Below, piece after piece: positions 8,998 to 16,738 of a stretch of 64,000 bases of DNA. The position numbers and the translations under genes were made by a program. Below the pieces are notes generated by a model. It did no database searches, was not told the DNA's origin, and saw only the letters and a program-made list of their open reading frames with translations. Numbering within the stretch: position 1 is the stretch's first letter; the number at the start of each line of letters is the position of its first letter. The stretch is from Microbacteriaceae bacterium VKM Ac-2854. GTDB taxonomy: Bacteria; Actinomycetota; Actinomycetes; Actinomycetales; Microbacteriaceae. Location: contig JABMLH010000003.1 of NCBI GenBank assembly GCA_013205085.1, positions 1-64,000 on the forward strand. The letters run 5' to 3'.

Positions 8998-9128
8998 CGC
9001 CTCCGGTGACGTCTCTGGGCTGTGCGGCTGCGGGTCCGCGGTGAAGTGCCGAACGAGGTGTCGCCGGGCGGGGAACTCGGCGATGATGGGAGGGCTGAGG
9101 TCAGCCGACTGTGGCGGAGCGGAGTCTC

Positions 9129-10823
9129 ATGCCACAACTGGATCCTCTCCCCATCGGCCGCGATGGGGATTCGCAGGCGGATGGCATCTCCGGGCGGCTT
9201 CGAGCGTTGTTGCGCGCGAACCAAGCCGTCGTGGAAGACATCGACCTGCCCGCCGTGCTCCGCCGCATCGTCGATGCCGCCATTGAACTCGTCGACGCCG
9301 AATATGGCGCGATCGGCGTCCTCGGCGCCGGCGGATCCCTGGTTGAGTTCATCCACGTCGGCATGGACCCCGACCAGGTCGATGCCATCGAGCACCTGCC
9401 AGAAGGTCACGGGCTGTTGGGGACTTTGATCACCGACCCGCAGCCGATCCGTGTGGATCACCTTGCCGCCGACCCCCGGGCCCATGGCCTCCCCGCAGCG
9501 CACCCACCGATGCGGTCTTTCCTGGGCGTTCCGATCCGCGTGCGCGATCAGATCTTCGGGAACCTGTATCTGACGAATGCCCGCGCCGGCACCTTCTCCT
9601 CCAACGACGAGCACCTCATCGTCGCGCTCGCGGCGAACGCAGGCGTCGCCATCGACAACGCCCGCCTGTACACCGAGACGCGGTTGCGTCAGCGCTGGGC
9701 CCAGGCGGCGGCCGAGATGACCGCCGCGATCCTCGCCAGCGACGGCGAGGACGTCATCGGTCTCGTCGCTACCCGCATCCTCGACATCGCCGACGCGGAC
9801 ATCGTCGGGATCGTCTTCCCGACCGACGACCCGGAGGTGCTGCGCATCGGCGTCGCCCGCGGCACCGGTTCAGACGAGTTCGAGGGACGGCTGATCCCCG
9901 CCCGGCACTCCATCTCCGGCAGCGTCCTCACCGGAGGACGACCTCGCCGACTCGATCGGATCCCGACCTCTACGAGCGGCGGAACGCCCACCTCGGGCGG
10001 CCCCGTCCTCGCCGTGCCCCTCGTCGCGGCGTCGCGCACGCTCGGTGTGCTCGTGGTCACTCGTCGGGAGGGGCGCCCGATGTTCACCGCCGCGGACGTG
10101 GACATGGTCTCCGACTTCGCCGCCTACGTCAGCGTTGCGATGGAACTCTCCGCCGCCCGTGCCGATCAGCAACGCATGCTGCTGCTCGAGGATCGCGGAC
10201 GCATCGCCCGCGACCTGCACGACCACGTCATCCAGGAACTCTTCGCCACGGGCCTGGACCTGCACCAGGTCGCCGGCGTCCTGCCGCCGGGCACCGCCGC
10301 GGCGCGGATCGGCCGCGCCGTGGACAGCCTGGATGTCAGCATCTCCCACATCCGCACCGTGATCTTCGCGCTGAACGCGAACACGGGCGACACGGTCACC
10401 GTCCGGCACCGGATCCTCGACCTCGCGAACGAGCTCGCCGTCATCCTGACCCGCACTCCGAACATCAGCTTCGCCGGTACCGTCGACCTCCTGGTCGTCG
10501 ACGAGCTCGCCGATGACGTTCTCGCTGTCGCGCGGGAGGCGCTGACCAACATCGCGCGCCACGCGGAAGCCAACATCGTCACGCTGCAGCTCACCGCCGC
10601 CGACGGCATGATCGTCCTCGAGATCTCCGACGACGGGCACGGCTTCACGGGTGCTGGCCGGCGCAGCGGACTCGCGAACCTGCGGCAGCGCGCCGAAGAC
10701 CGCGGCGGCACCTTCAGGATCTCCAGCACTCTCGGAGACACCCGGGTGCGCTGGAGCGTCCCCTTCCCACAGCAACACTTCCCGCCGCAACTTTTCGCGC
10801 CGCAACATCGAGAAGGGACATGA
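9129..10823 (+). CDS. devS: DevS/DosS-like double-GAF sensor histidine kinase
   Basis: A 564-aa soluble kinase with GAF (about 38-187), GAF (about 200-345), HisKA_3 dimerisation/phosphoacceptor and HATPase domains. It closely resembles mycobacterial DevS/DosS. The segment HPPMRSFLGVPIRVRDQIFG (125-144) matches the DevS region containing the haem-ligand His149, so His125 is a candidate haem ligand. The phosphoacceptor is the first His of DLHDHVIQE, at residue 364. The ATP lid includes DDGHGF and GLANLRQRAEDRGG. No membrane segment is present, so it should sense an internal signal such as O2, NO, CO or redox state. The ATG at 9129 has GGAG upstream; a GTG at 9111 is possible. The stop overlaps the response-regulator start. 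Confidence 0.88.
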   Translation: MPQLDPLPIGRDGDSQADGISGRLRALLRANQAVVEDIDLPAVLRRIVDAAIELVDAEYGAIGVLGAGGSLVEFIHVGMDPDQVDAIEHLPEGHGLLGTLITDPQPIRVDHLAADPRAHGLPAAHPPMRSFLGVPIRVRDQIFGNLYLTNARAGTFSSNDEHLIVALAANAGVAIDNARLYTETRLRQRWAQAAAEMTAAILASDGEDVIGLVATRILDIADADIVGIVFPTDDPEVLRIGVARGTGSDEFEGRLIPARHSISGSVLTGGRPRRLDRIPTSTSGGTPTSGGPVLAVPLVAASRTLGVLVVTRREGRPMFTAADVDMVSDFAAYVSVAMELSAARADQQRMLLLEDRGRIARDLHDHVIQELFATGLDLHQVAGVLPPGTAAARIGRAVDSLDVSISHIRTVIFALNANTGDTVTVRHRILDLANELAVILTRTPNISFAGTVDLLVVDELADDVLAVAREALTNIARHAEANIVTLQLTAADGMIVLEISDDGHGFTGAGRRSGLANLRQRAEDRGGTFRISSTLGDTRVRWSVPFPQQHFPPQLFAPQHREGT

Positions 10824-11467
10824 TGGCCGCCATCCGCGTCTTCCTGCTCGATGACCACGAGATCGTCCGTCGCGGCCTCGCCGAACTCCTCGCTGCCGAG
10901 GACGACATCGAGATCGTCGGCCAAGCCGGCACCGCCGCCGCCGGCACTCCGCAGATCCTCGCACTGCGACCGGACGCCGCCGTCTTGGACGTGCGGCTGC
11001 CCGACGGCAGCGGTATCGACGTGTGCCGGGACGTCCGCTCCCGCGACCCGCTGGTCCGCTGCCTCATCCTCACGGCGTACGACGATGACAAAGCCCTCTA
11101 CGCCGCCGTCATCGCGGGCGCGTCCGGCTACGTCTTGAAAGACATCCGCGGCAAAGGTCTGCTCGACGCGATCCGCCGCACAGCCGCCGGTGAGGTTTTG
11201 ATCGAACCCGCGATCATCGCCGCGGTCATCGCGCGTCTGCGCGGCGAGCATCAGGTGGATCCGCGTCTCGCCGGGCTCAGCGACCGCGAACGGCAGATCC
11301 TCGCGCTGATCGCCGACGGTCTGACCAACCGCCAGATCGGCGTGGAGCTCTCCCTCGCCGAGAAGACGATCAAGAACTACGTCTCCAGCGTCCTGAGCAA
11401 ACTCGGTCTTGAGCGGCGCACCCAAGCCGCGGTCCTGCACGCAGAACTGCGCCCGCCCACCCCGTGA
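10820..11467 (+). CDS. devR: DevR/DosR-like NarL-family response regulator
   Basis: A 215-aa receiver plus LuxR-type HTH protein. Receiver residues are Asp11/Asp12 (LLDDHE), phospho-acceptor Asp57 (VLDVRLPDG), Thr of LILTAYD and Lys of GYVLKDI. The DNA-binding end SLAEKTIKNYVSSVLSKLGLERRTQAAV closely parallels DevR, including the KTxKNYV recognition helix that contacts DNA in DevR/DosR. ATG at 10820 overlaps the kinase stop (ATGA), with AGAAGGG upstream; a second ATG follows at 10823. It is predicted to be phosphorylated by the upstream kinase and to bind the GGGAC-type boxes at 4465, 4533 and 12042. The binding is inferred. Confidence 0.88.
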   Translation: MMAAIRVFLLDDHEIVRRGLAELLAAEDDIEIVGQAGTAAAGTPQILALRPDAAVLDVRLPDGSGIDVCRDVRSRDPLVRCLILTAYDDDKALYAAVIAGASGYVLKDIRGKGLLDAIRRTAAGEVLIEPAIIAAVIARLRGEHQVDPRLAGLSDRERQILALIADGLTNRQIGVELSLAEKTIKNYVSSVLSKLGLERRTQAAVLHAELRPPTP

Positions 11468-11505
11468 CAACGGGCGGGGCGGACGCAGGTACGGGGTGTG
11501 CCGGA

Positions 11506-11928
11506 CTAGACGGTGGTCTCGGTGTCGGTCTTCTCGACGGAGGGCAGGACGATGTCGTTGATGCGGACGTTGACCGCGGTGACCTCGAGGCCGACGATGG
11601 TTTCGACGGCGAGGATGATTGCGGCGCGGACGTCGGAGGCGACCTGCTGCAGGCTCATCGGGTACTCGGCCGAGAAGGTGACGTCGATACTGACCGTGTT
11701 CTCCGTGACGGTGACGGAGACGCCCTGGCTGTGGTTGACGGCGTTCAGCGCACCGCGGACGGCGCCGATGACGCGCGTCGCGGCGCCGCCGAGCTCGTGC
11801 ACGCCGGTGACGTCCTGCGCGGCGAGACCGGCGACGGTGGCGACGACGTCGTGGTCGATGGTCGTGGTTCCCAACTCGGTGTCGGCGGGAGTGGTCGAGA
11901 TGGTCGGGGTGGTGGTTGCGGTACCCAT
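11506..11928 (-). CDS. Asp23/Gls24-family envelope stress protein
   Basis: A 140-aa protein of the Asp23 (alkaline shock) family. It has TTIDHDVVATVAGLAAQDVTGVHEL, a central GVSVTVTENTVSIDVTFSAEY strand pair, and VRAAIILAVETIVGLEVTAVNVRINDIVLP. Family members cluster at the membrane and respond to cell-envelope stress. The start is the ATG at 11928, chosen because AAGGAG lies five bases upstream; an in-frame ATG at 11952 lacks this. A DevR-box-like site lies about 114 bases upstream of the start, linking it to the two-component system that ends 38 bases away on the other strand. Confidence 0.85.
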   Translation of the reverse strand: MGTATTTPTISTTPADTELGTTTIDHDVVATVAGLAAQDVTGVHELGGAATRVIGAVRGALNAVNHSQGVSVTVTENTVSIDVTFSAEYPMSLQQVASDVRAAIILAVETIVGLEVTAVNVRINDIVLPSVEKTDTETTV

Positions 11929-12041
11929 AACGGCTCCTTGTCCGCCCGTCACCGGGCATCGCGGAGACGGCTCATGATCGCGCGTATGCGTTTATGCCGC
12001 CACTCCTATTTCAACGGTAGAGACCAGAGTCGGGCGGCTGT

Positions 12042-12056
12042 AGTGCCGAAAGTCCC
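12042..12056 (-). promoter_or_regulatory. DevR/DosR-box-like site upstream of the Asp23 gene
   Basis: AGTGCCGAAAGTCCC, read on the minus strand as GGGACTTTCGGCACT, is identical at 13 of 15 positions to the two boxes at 4465 and 4533. It lies upstream of the Asp23 gene in the right orientation and range for activation. Confidence 0.5.
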
Positions 12057-12074
12057 GGGTCGGCCCGGGCGAGT

Positions 12075-12290
12075 TCAGGCGACGGGGCAGTCGTCGGTCC
12101 GGGGCTGCACGACGATCTTCACCGCGGTCTCCTTTGTGGTCGATGAGGGTGGTGAAGCCGCCGGAGATCAGCCGATCCAGCGGGATCCGTGCGGTGATGA
12201 AGTGTTCGAGGTCGATCTTCCCGGCCTGCACGAGGGCGATGGTCGCGGGGTGGCGACGAGTTCTGTCCCGAGCCAGTCGGGTCCTTGCCC
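12075..12290 (-). pseudogene. 3' remnant of a zinc-type alcohol dehydrogenase, frameshifted
   Basis: Reading leftward, one frame gives ATIALVQAGKIDLEHF and then ITARIPLDRLISGGFTTLIDHK, typical of the C-terminus of zinc-dependent alcohol dehydrogenases. A one-base shift at about 12131-12136 then continues as ETAVKIVVQPRTDDCPVA to a TGA at 12075-12077. Joined, the two pieces make a normal ADH ending. The 5' part of the gene, with the catalytic and Rossmann domains, is absent. The 5' limit of the homology is uncertain. Confidence 0.6.
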
Positions 12291-12355
12291 GTCGGTCGCT
12301 GCGCTCAAGCCCGGCTCTCCGACTTCATGGGCTCTTGTCGGCGTAAGGTGCGCTT

Positions 12356-12649
12356 ATGAGCGCATTCAGCAGAACCGCGCCGACCCTCGCCGGCGCATCA
12401 CTCCTCACCCTCGCGACCACCGCCCCGCACACGGCGCGCCAGCACCCATCCGCTTCCAGCATCACGGTCGAACGGGAGGCGGACCGTTACCACCGGTTCT
12501 GGACGTCCTACGATGCAAATCCCGACTCCGCGACCGCCTGGACCGACGCCGTCACCACCGCTTGGCACAAACCACAGCGCACCAGCACGACCATCGAATC
12601 CGTCAGCGTCGATCGGTGGAACAACGAAGGCGGATCCGACCCGGACTGA
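12356..12649 (+). CDS. small hypothetical protein
   Basis: A 97-aa open frame with coding-like third-position GC. The N-terminus is mildly hydrophobic (TLAGASLLTLATTAP), and the C-terminal half contains YHRFWTSYDANPDSATAW and ends NNEGGSDPD. I do not recognise it. No clear ribosome site precedes the ATG; a TAAGGT box at 12344-12349 could give a leaderless message. It sits among degraded genes, so it may itself be a remnant. Confidence 0.4.
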   Translation: MSAFSRTAPTLAGASLLTLATTAPHTARQHPSASSITVEREADRYHRFWTSYDANPDSATAWTDAVTTAWHKPQRTSTTIESVSVDRWNNEGGSDPD

Positions 12650-12815
12650 CTCAGATGGGCACCTTCGACATCAGCTGTAGATGTCGACCGGCGCGCATCA
12701 TTTTCGATCTGACGGTATTCCGGTCGTTTCCTGCGGGTGAAATCTCTCAGATCGCGGGGCCGATGCGAGGTATTCCGAGATTCGACTGCATCTGTCCTTC
12801 AGGGACGCGAGGGGG

Positions 12816-13310
12816 AATGGTGACGACGTCGCTATCAAAGGTGCGGGTCCTGATCAGGTCTCGACTCACGTCACTGCGGGAATTCTTCGGCCGGACTCCG
12901 CGCGAGCTGCCGAAGGATCCGTTCGGTGAGCCGGCGCGTGAGCCGGAGTTCGGGTCGATAGGTGGTTCACCGTCGCTGGTCCCTGGTGGCGGCGACACTG
13001 GATCGATCCGTCGTGGGGAGTGGACTGGACGGTCCACTACGATTCCGACTTCGACGAGCGCCATCCGCGGGTTGGGCCCTCGTTTGAGGACGGTGTCGAG
13101 ATCGGCGATGAGTCGGTTTTCGACGAGCTTCTTGCCGGGTCCGTCAACATTCGAGGTCGGCAATTTCCTTTGCGGTGGATCGACCGCTCGGCTCAGCCCG
13201 AGTTGTGGCTTGCCAACGACGGGTTTGTTCCCGAACCGCGTCCTGACCTGACACGATGCCGGCGTAGTGTGCGAAGGTGTCGCCGGCTTCGGCGGCGTGG
13301 TTCGTAGTGA
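12816..13310 (+). pseudogene. decayed protein-coding region, unknown family
   Basis: Two overlapping frames look coding-like in succession. The first runs MVTTSLSKVRVLIRS then LTSLREFFGRTPRELPKD. From about 12942 the next frame reads RWFTVAGPWWRRHWIDPSWG and continues past VDWTVHYDSDFDERHP to PELWLANDGFVPEPRPDL. The second frame has no start codon until a GTG at 13020. A frameshift near 12940-12960 would join them. GC is lower than in the flanking genes. I do not recognise the product. Confidence 0.3.
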
Positions 13311-13455
13311 CTTGGCAGCTGTACTTGAAGAGGTCGGCGACGACGGGTGTGGGCATGGCGGTGATGAGGTCGTCGAGTGCGCGGTCGCGGGTGGCGAGCG
13401 GGTTCAGCCGTGCATCCGATGCAGTCGGACTCCTGTTACTTGACATAATGTGCAT
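13144..13455 (-). pseudogene. tyrosine recombinase/integrase C-terminal remnant
   Basis: The 103-aa frame contains RALDDLITAMPTPVVADLFK followed by YSCQVTTNHAAEAGDTFAHYAGI. This resembles the C-terminal end of actinobacterial phage/transposon-type tyrosine recombinases (ALRxLVxEMPAPVLADLLGYS...HAxAAGxxxxxYA). The catalytic Arg/His core of a full integrase is not present in this short piece, so it is judged a fragment. Its 5' end touches one of two 15-bp direct repeats. Confidence 0.45.
13436..13450. repeat. 15-bp direct repeat, copy 1 (att-like)
   Basis: TTACTTGACATAATG, identical to the copy at 13687-13701. Here it runs into a small palindrome, ATAATG-TG-CATTAT (13445-13458). It is AT-rich against a GC-rich background and abuts the recombinase remnant. 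Confidence 0.7.
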
Positions 13456-13686
13456 TATCGGAGGTGTTGCGGGTCGCGCTCAGGCGGGTGCCTGCCGCGA
13501 AGTCCCAGCGTGTGGCGTGTCGGTTGGCGTCGCTGTTCCCGTCCGTCAAGTGGCGTCGAGGCCGCTCCTGATCCGTGCCCGATACGCGCAGCGACGACTG
13601 GGGGCACCCTTCTTGAGGGCCGCGCGTCATCGGTCGCAGCGTGCGTGTGCCGCTCTGCGATTGACCGCGAGCGAGCCCGATGCGAT

Positions 13687-13701
13687 TTACTTGACATAAT
13701 G
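13687..13701. repeat. 15-bp direct repeat, copy 2 (att-like)
   Basis: TTACTTGACATAATG again, 251 bp from copy 1. The 236 bp between the copies hold no convincing gene. The repeat lies 100 bp before the HNH gene. It may be a recombination scar; a TTGACA-type -35 element is the plain alternative. Confidence 0.7.
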
Positions 13702-13800
13702 AACGCGGACTCGTCCTCCACAGGGTGGGTTTCGGGTCGAGTTTTCGGGGCTGGCCTCTGCGTCGCGTTCAGTGTCGGTGGTACGTGCTGGAATACTCGT

Positions 13801-15150
13801 ATGGATCAGAGCAGGCGACAGCAAGCACCGCACGCGGTGCGCGAGACGGTGCGGGAGTACGGCGACGAGGCCGCGTTCCTGGGCCGCTCGATGTCGCCGA
13901 TCGCGCTCAAGCGGGCGCAGGCGCTGTACGCCGGGTATCGGGTCGGGATCGCCCGGCCGGAGCTGTTCGCGGTGGGCCGTTCGGTGCATGCGGAGCAGGT
14001 CAACGATCTCGCGGAACGCTCCATCCGGGCCGAGTTCGCTCTCGTGATGGGCGTGTCGGAGAACGCGGCCGCCCGGGAGCTGGATTACGCGCAGCTGCTG
14101 GTCGAGGAGCTGCCGCAGACGCGGGCGCTGCTCGCGGACGCGGCGATTCTGTGGGAGTGCGGGCAGTTGATCTGCGCCGCCGCCCGCCGCGTTCCCCTGG
14201 CCGCGCGGGATGTGTACGACTGGCGGGCCGCGCAGCTGGCGCCCGGGCTGCGCCCGCACCAGCTGAAGAAGGCGCTCGCGCGACTAGTCGAGGAGTTGCA
14301 GGATCAGCCGCTCGCCGAACGGCACGAACTCGCCAAGGAGCGCCGCACCGTGTGGCTCACCCCGGAAGAGGACGGGATGTGCGTCATCTCCGCATTGCTG
14401 CCCGCCCCGGTCGCGTTGGGCGCGTACGACCGACTCGACAGCATCGCGAAGATCATCCGCAAAGAAGACGAAGACGACACCGAGACCCGCTCCCTCGCCC
14501 AACTGCGCGCGGACGCGTTCGGCGACATCCTCCTCGACGGCGACATCAACGGCACCACCCCCGACTCGGACGACCGGGCCCGGACGTTCCTGCCCGGCGT
14601 GCGCGCGAAGGTCCGCATCATGGTCCCGGTGCTCACGGCGGCGGGTGAGGATGAGGCGAACGCGGAACTCGACGGCTACGGCCCCATCCCCGCGAACATG
14701 GCGCGAGAGCTCGTCGGCACGGGCTCCGACTTCTACCGGGTTCTCACCGACCCGAGCACCTGCGCGCCGATCTCGGTGGAGCGGTTGAAGCGGTTCCCGC
14801 CGGCGGAGATGCGGGTGTTCGTGCAGCTGCGCGACCTGACCTGCCGCTTCCCGGGCTGCGTCCGCCCGGCCGCGAAGGCGGAGATCGACCATGCCACCGA
14901 GTGGGTTAAGGGTGGCCACACCGCGATCCGGAATCTGTTGACCCTGTGCACGAGCCACCACCACGTCCGCCACGGCGAACAGTGGACCTACCAGCTCCAC
15001 CCCGACAGCACAGCGGAATGGACCAGCCCCACCGGGAGACGCGTCACCACCCATCCACCCGAGGTACCGGGGGCGACACCGGGGCCGAGATTCCGGGACA
15101 AGCTCTTCAGTGAAGATCCACCCCCGACCGCCGAACAAGCCGGATTCTGA
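13801..15150 (+). CDS. HNH endonuclease signature protein with DUF222 (13E12 repeat family)
   Basis: A 449-aa protein. The N-terminal two-thirds is the helical DUF222/13E12 region (EFALVMGVSENAAARELDYA, then LARLVEELQDQPLAERHELA). The C-terminus has a full HNH motif: LTCRFPGCVRPAAKAEIDHA, then EWVKGGHTAIRNLLTLCTSH and HHHVRHG, with paired cysteines and Asp-His. The family is very common and multicopy in actinobacteria. Its biological role is not established; nicking or mobile-element functions are proposed. ATG at 13801 is the first good start. The flanking debris and repeats suggest it lies in an insertion hotspot. Confidence 0.88.
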   Translation: MDQSRRQQAPHAVRETVREYGDEAAFLGRSMSPIALKRAQALYAGYRVGIARPELFAVGRSVHAEQVNDLAERSIRAEFALVMGVSENAAARELDYAQLLVEELPQTRALLADAAILWECGQLICAAARRVPLAARDVYDWRAAQLAPGLRPHQLKKALARLVEELQDQPLAERHELAKERRTVWLTPEEDGMCVISALLPAPVALGAYDRLDSIAKIIRKEDEDDTETRSLAQLRADAFGDILLDGDINGTTPDSDDRARTFLPGVRAKVRIMVPVLTAAGEDEANAELDGYGPIPANMARELVGTGSDFYRVLTDPSTCAPISVERLKRFPPAEMRVFVQLRDLTCRFPGCVRPAAKAEIDHATEWVKGGHTAIRNLLTLCTSHHHVRHGEQWTYQLHPDSTAEWTSPTGRRVTTHPPEVPGATPGPRFRDKLFSEDPPPTAEQAGF

Positions 15151-15232
15151 ACCCTGCTCCCGCTGACGACCCGCCCGCTGATCGAGCCGGCTTCGGAGGT
15201 TCGCCACGCTCAAGCAACGGTTCTCGGAACAC

Positions 15233-16687
15233 TTACCGTCCCGCGGCCACCCGCTCCGCGCGGCGGGAGCGCGCGATCCCCCATCCCACAAGCAACGCCG
15301 AGACGACGGTGAGGGCCAATCCGGCGACGACGACCGTGCCGTCGAACTCCGCACGCTGCTGAGCGCCCCAGTCCCCCGCGGCGATACTGCCCGTGAACAG
15401 CGCCGCCAACACCGTGCCGGTCACGGCGATGCCGACGGCTGAGGCGACCTCGCTCGACGTGTCCACCAACGCTGCTCCGATCGTGGTCCGATTCGACGGC
15501 AGCCCGCGCATCACGTTCGTGCCGGCCGCCACACCGACCACGCGCATCCCCGCCGACACCAGCACCAGAGACAGCGCCACCCACACATACCCGAATCCAC
15601 TCAGGAGCGCGTAGACCGCGAGCCCGACCACCACCAGCACCGAACTGATCCACGCCGCACGCTCCAAGCCGACGCGCGCGATGAACGGCGAGACGATCGC
15701 GCCTCCCGCGACCAACACCACGACCTGCGGCAGCATGCCGAGTGCAGCGAGGGCCGGCGGCCATCCCCAGGCGAGCTGCAGCTGCAGAGTCACGAGGTAC
15801 CCGAGCCCCGCCGTCGCCAGCCCGGTGGCCGCTTTGAACGCGAGCCCACTCGACACGAGCGGACGCGCGACCAGCGCCAGATCGAGCAATGGATACGGCG
15901 CCGAGCGCTCGCGGAGCACGAACGCCGCGCCAGCCAGAACGGCCCCCGCGACGGCAACCCAGGCGCCCCAGAACCCGGCGCCTTCATCGACGAACAGCGT
16001 CGGCGCGACGAGGCCCAGCACGATCGCCGCGGTCGCGAAGACGGCGCCCGCGATGTCCACCGGATCCCGGTGCAACTCCCCCGGTGCATCTGCGGGAACT
16101 CCGAACCGGATACCCGCGAATGCCAGCGCCGCGATGGGGGCGTTCACCAGCAGCAGCACCTGCCAGGGTGCGATCGCCAGCACGAGGCCTCCCGCAGTCG
16201 GCCCGACCGCGAGACCGACGAGACCGACGGTCGAGATCAGCGTCATGGCGCGCACCCGCAAGCCCTCTTCGGCGAAGAGCCGGAAGGCCAGCGCCATCGA
16301 ACCAGGCGTGGTCATCGCCGCCGCCACGCCCATCGCGACGCGCACCGCGATCAACTCCTCCGCTGTCGTCACGAAGGCCGTCGCGATACTCGAGACCCCG
16401 AGCAGCACCAGACCGAGCAGCATGATCCGTCGACGCCCGACGCGATCGGCCAGAGCCCCGAGTGCCAGCATCAGCCCGCCGAAGACGACCGCGTAGGCGC
16501 CCGTCACCCACTGCATCCCCGTCGTCGAGGCATGCAGTTCCCGACCGATCGTGGGCAGGGCGACGTTGAGGATCGAGTTGTCGAGCATCTCGAAGAGGAA
16601 GACGGCGGACAAGCCGGCCAGCGCGACCCACGCTTCGCGCAGCGACCGCGGCGACGGCGCGGTTGGGATGATGGTTGTTGAAGACAC
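15233..16687 (-). CDS. MFS drug exporter, DHA2 (EmrB/QacA) family
   Basis: A 484-aa transporter with about 14 membrane helices. The start LFEMLDNSILNVALPTIGRE corresponds to DHA2 motif (LDxTIVNVALP) in TM1, with GALADRVGRRRIMLLGL (motif A) after TM2 and GPTAGGLV in TM5. Proton-driven export of hydrophobic or cationic drugs is the family role; the substrate is unknown. It is divergent from a TetR gene with a palindrome in the 51-bp space between, so it is probably repressed by that regulator and induced by its own substrate. Confidence 0.9.
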   Translation of the reverse strand: MSSTTIIPTAPSPRSLREAWVALAGLSAVFLFEMLDNSILNVALPTIGRELHASTTGMQWVTGAYAVVFGGLMLALGALADRVGRRRIMLLGLVLLGVSSIATAFVTTAEELIAVRVAMGVAAAMTTPGSMALAFRLFAEEGLRVRAMTLISTVGLVGLAVGPTAGGLVLAIAPWQVLLLVNAPIAALAFAGIRFGVPADAPGELHRDPVDIAGAVFATAAIVLGLVAPTLFVDEGAGFWGAWVAVAGAVLAGAAFVLRERSAPYPLLDLALVARPLVSSGLAFKAATGLATAGLGYLVTLQLQLAWGWPPALAALGMLPQVVVLVAGGAIVSPFIARVGLERAAWISSVLVVVGLAVYALLSGFGYVWVALSLVLVSAGMRVVGVAAGTNVMRGLPSNRTTIGAALVDTSSEVASAVGIAVTGTVLAALFTGSIAAGDWGAQQRAEFDGTVVVAGLALTVVSALLVGWGIARSRRAERVAAGR

Positions 16688-16700
16688 GCGAGTAGCTTAA

Positions 16701-16718
16701 GTCACTACAGTTAGTCAC
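16701..16718. promoter_or_regulatory. TetR operator candidate
   Basis: GTCACTA-CAGT-TAGTCAC is an 18-bp near-palindrome (6 of 7 arm positions) in the middle of the divergent promoter region between the MFS and TetR genes. It is the only palindrome there. Confidence 0.6.
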
Positions 16719-16738
16719 ACAAGAGAGTTGGTCGGAGA

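Noticed and set aside
11451-11480. Terminator between the DevR-like and Asp23 genes
   Set aside because: GCCCGCCC and GGGCGGGGC can pair only imperfectly across a 13-base loop and the left arm lies inside the coding region; too weak to list.
11464-13251. A 595-codon plus-strand open frame
   Set aside because: It runs antisense through the Asp23 gene and across the ADH and integrase debris; its composition changes abruptly and no part resembles a protein family except the decayed piece listed separately.
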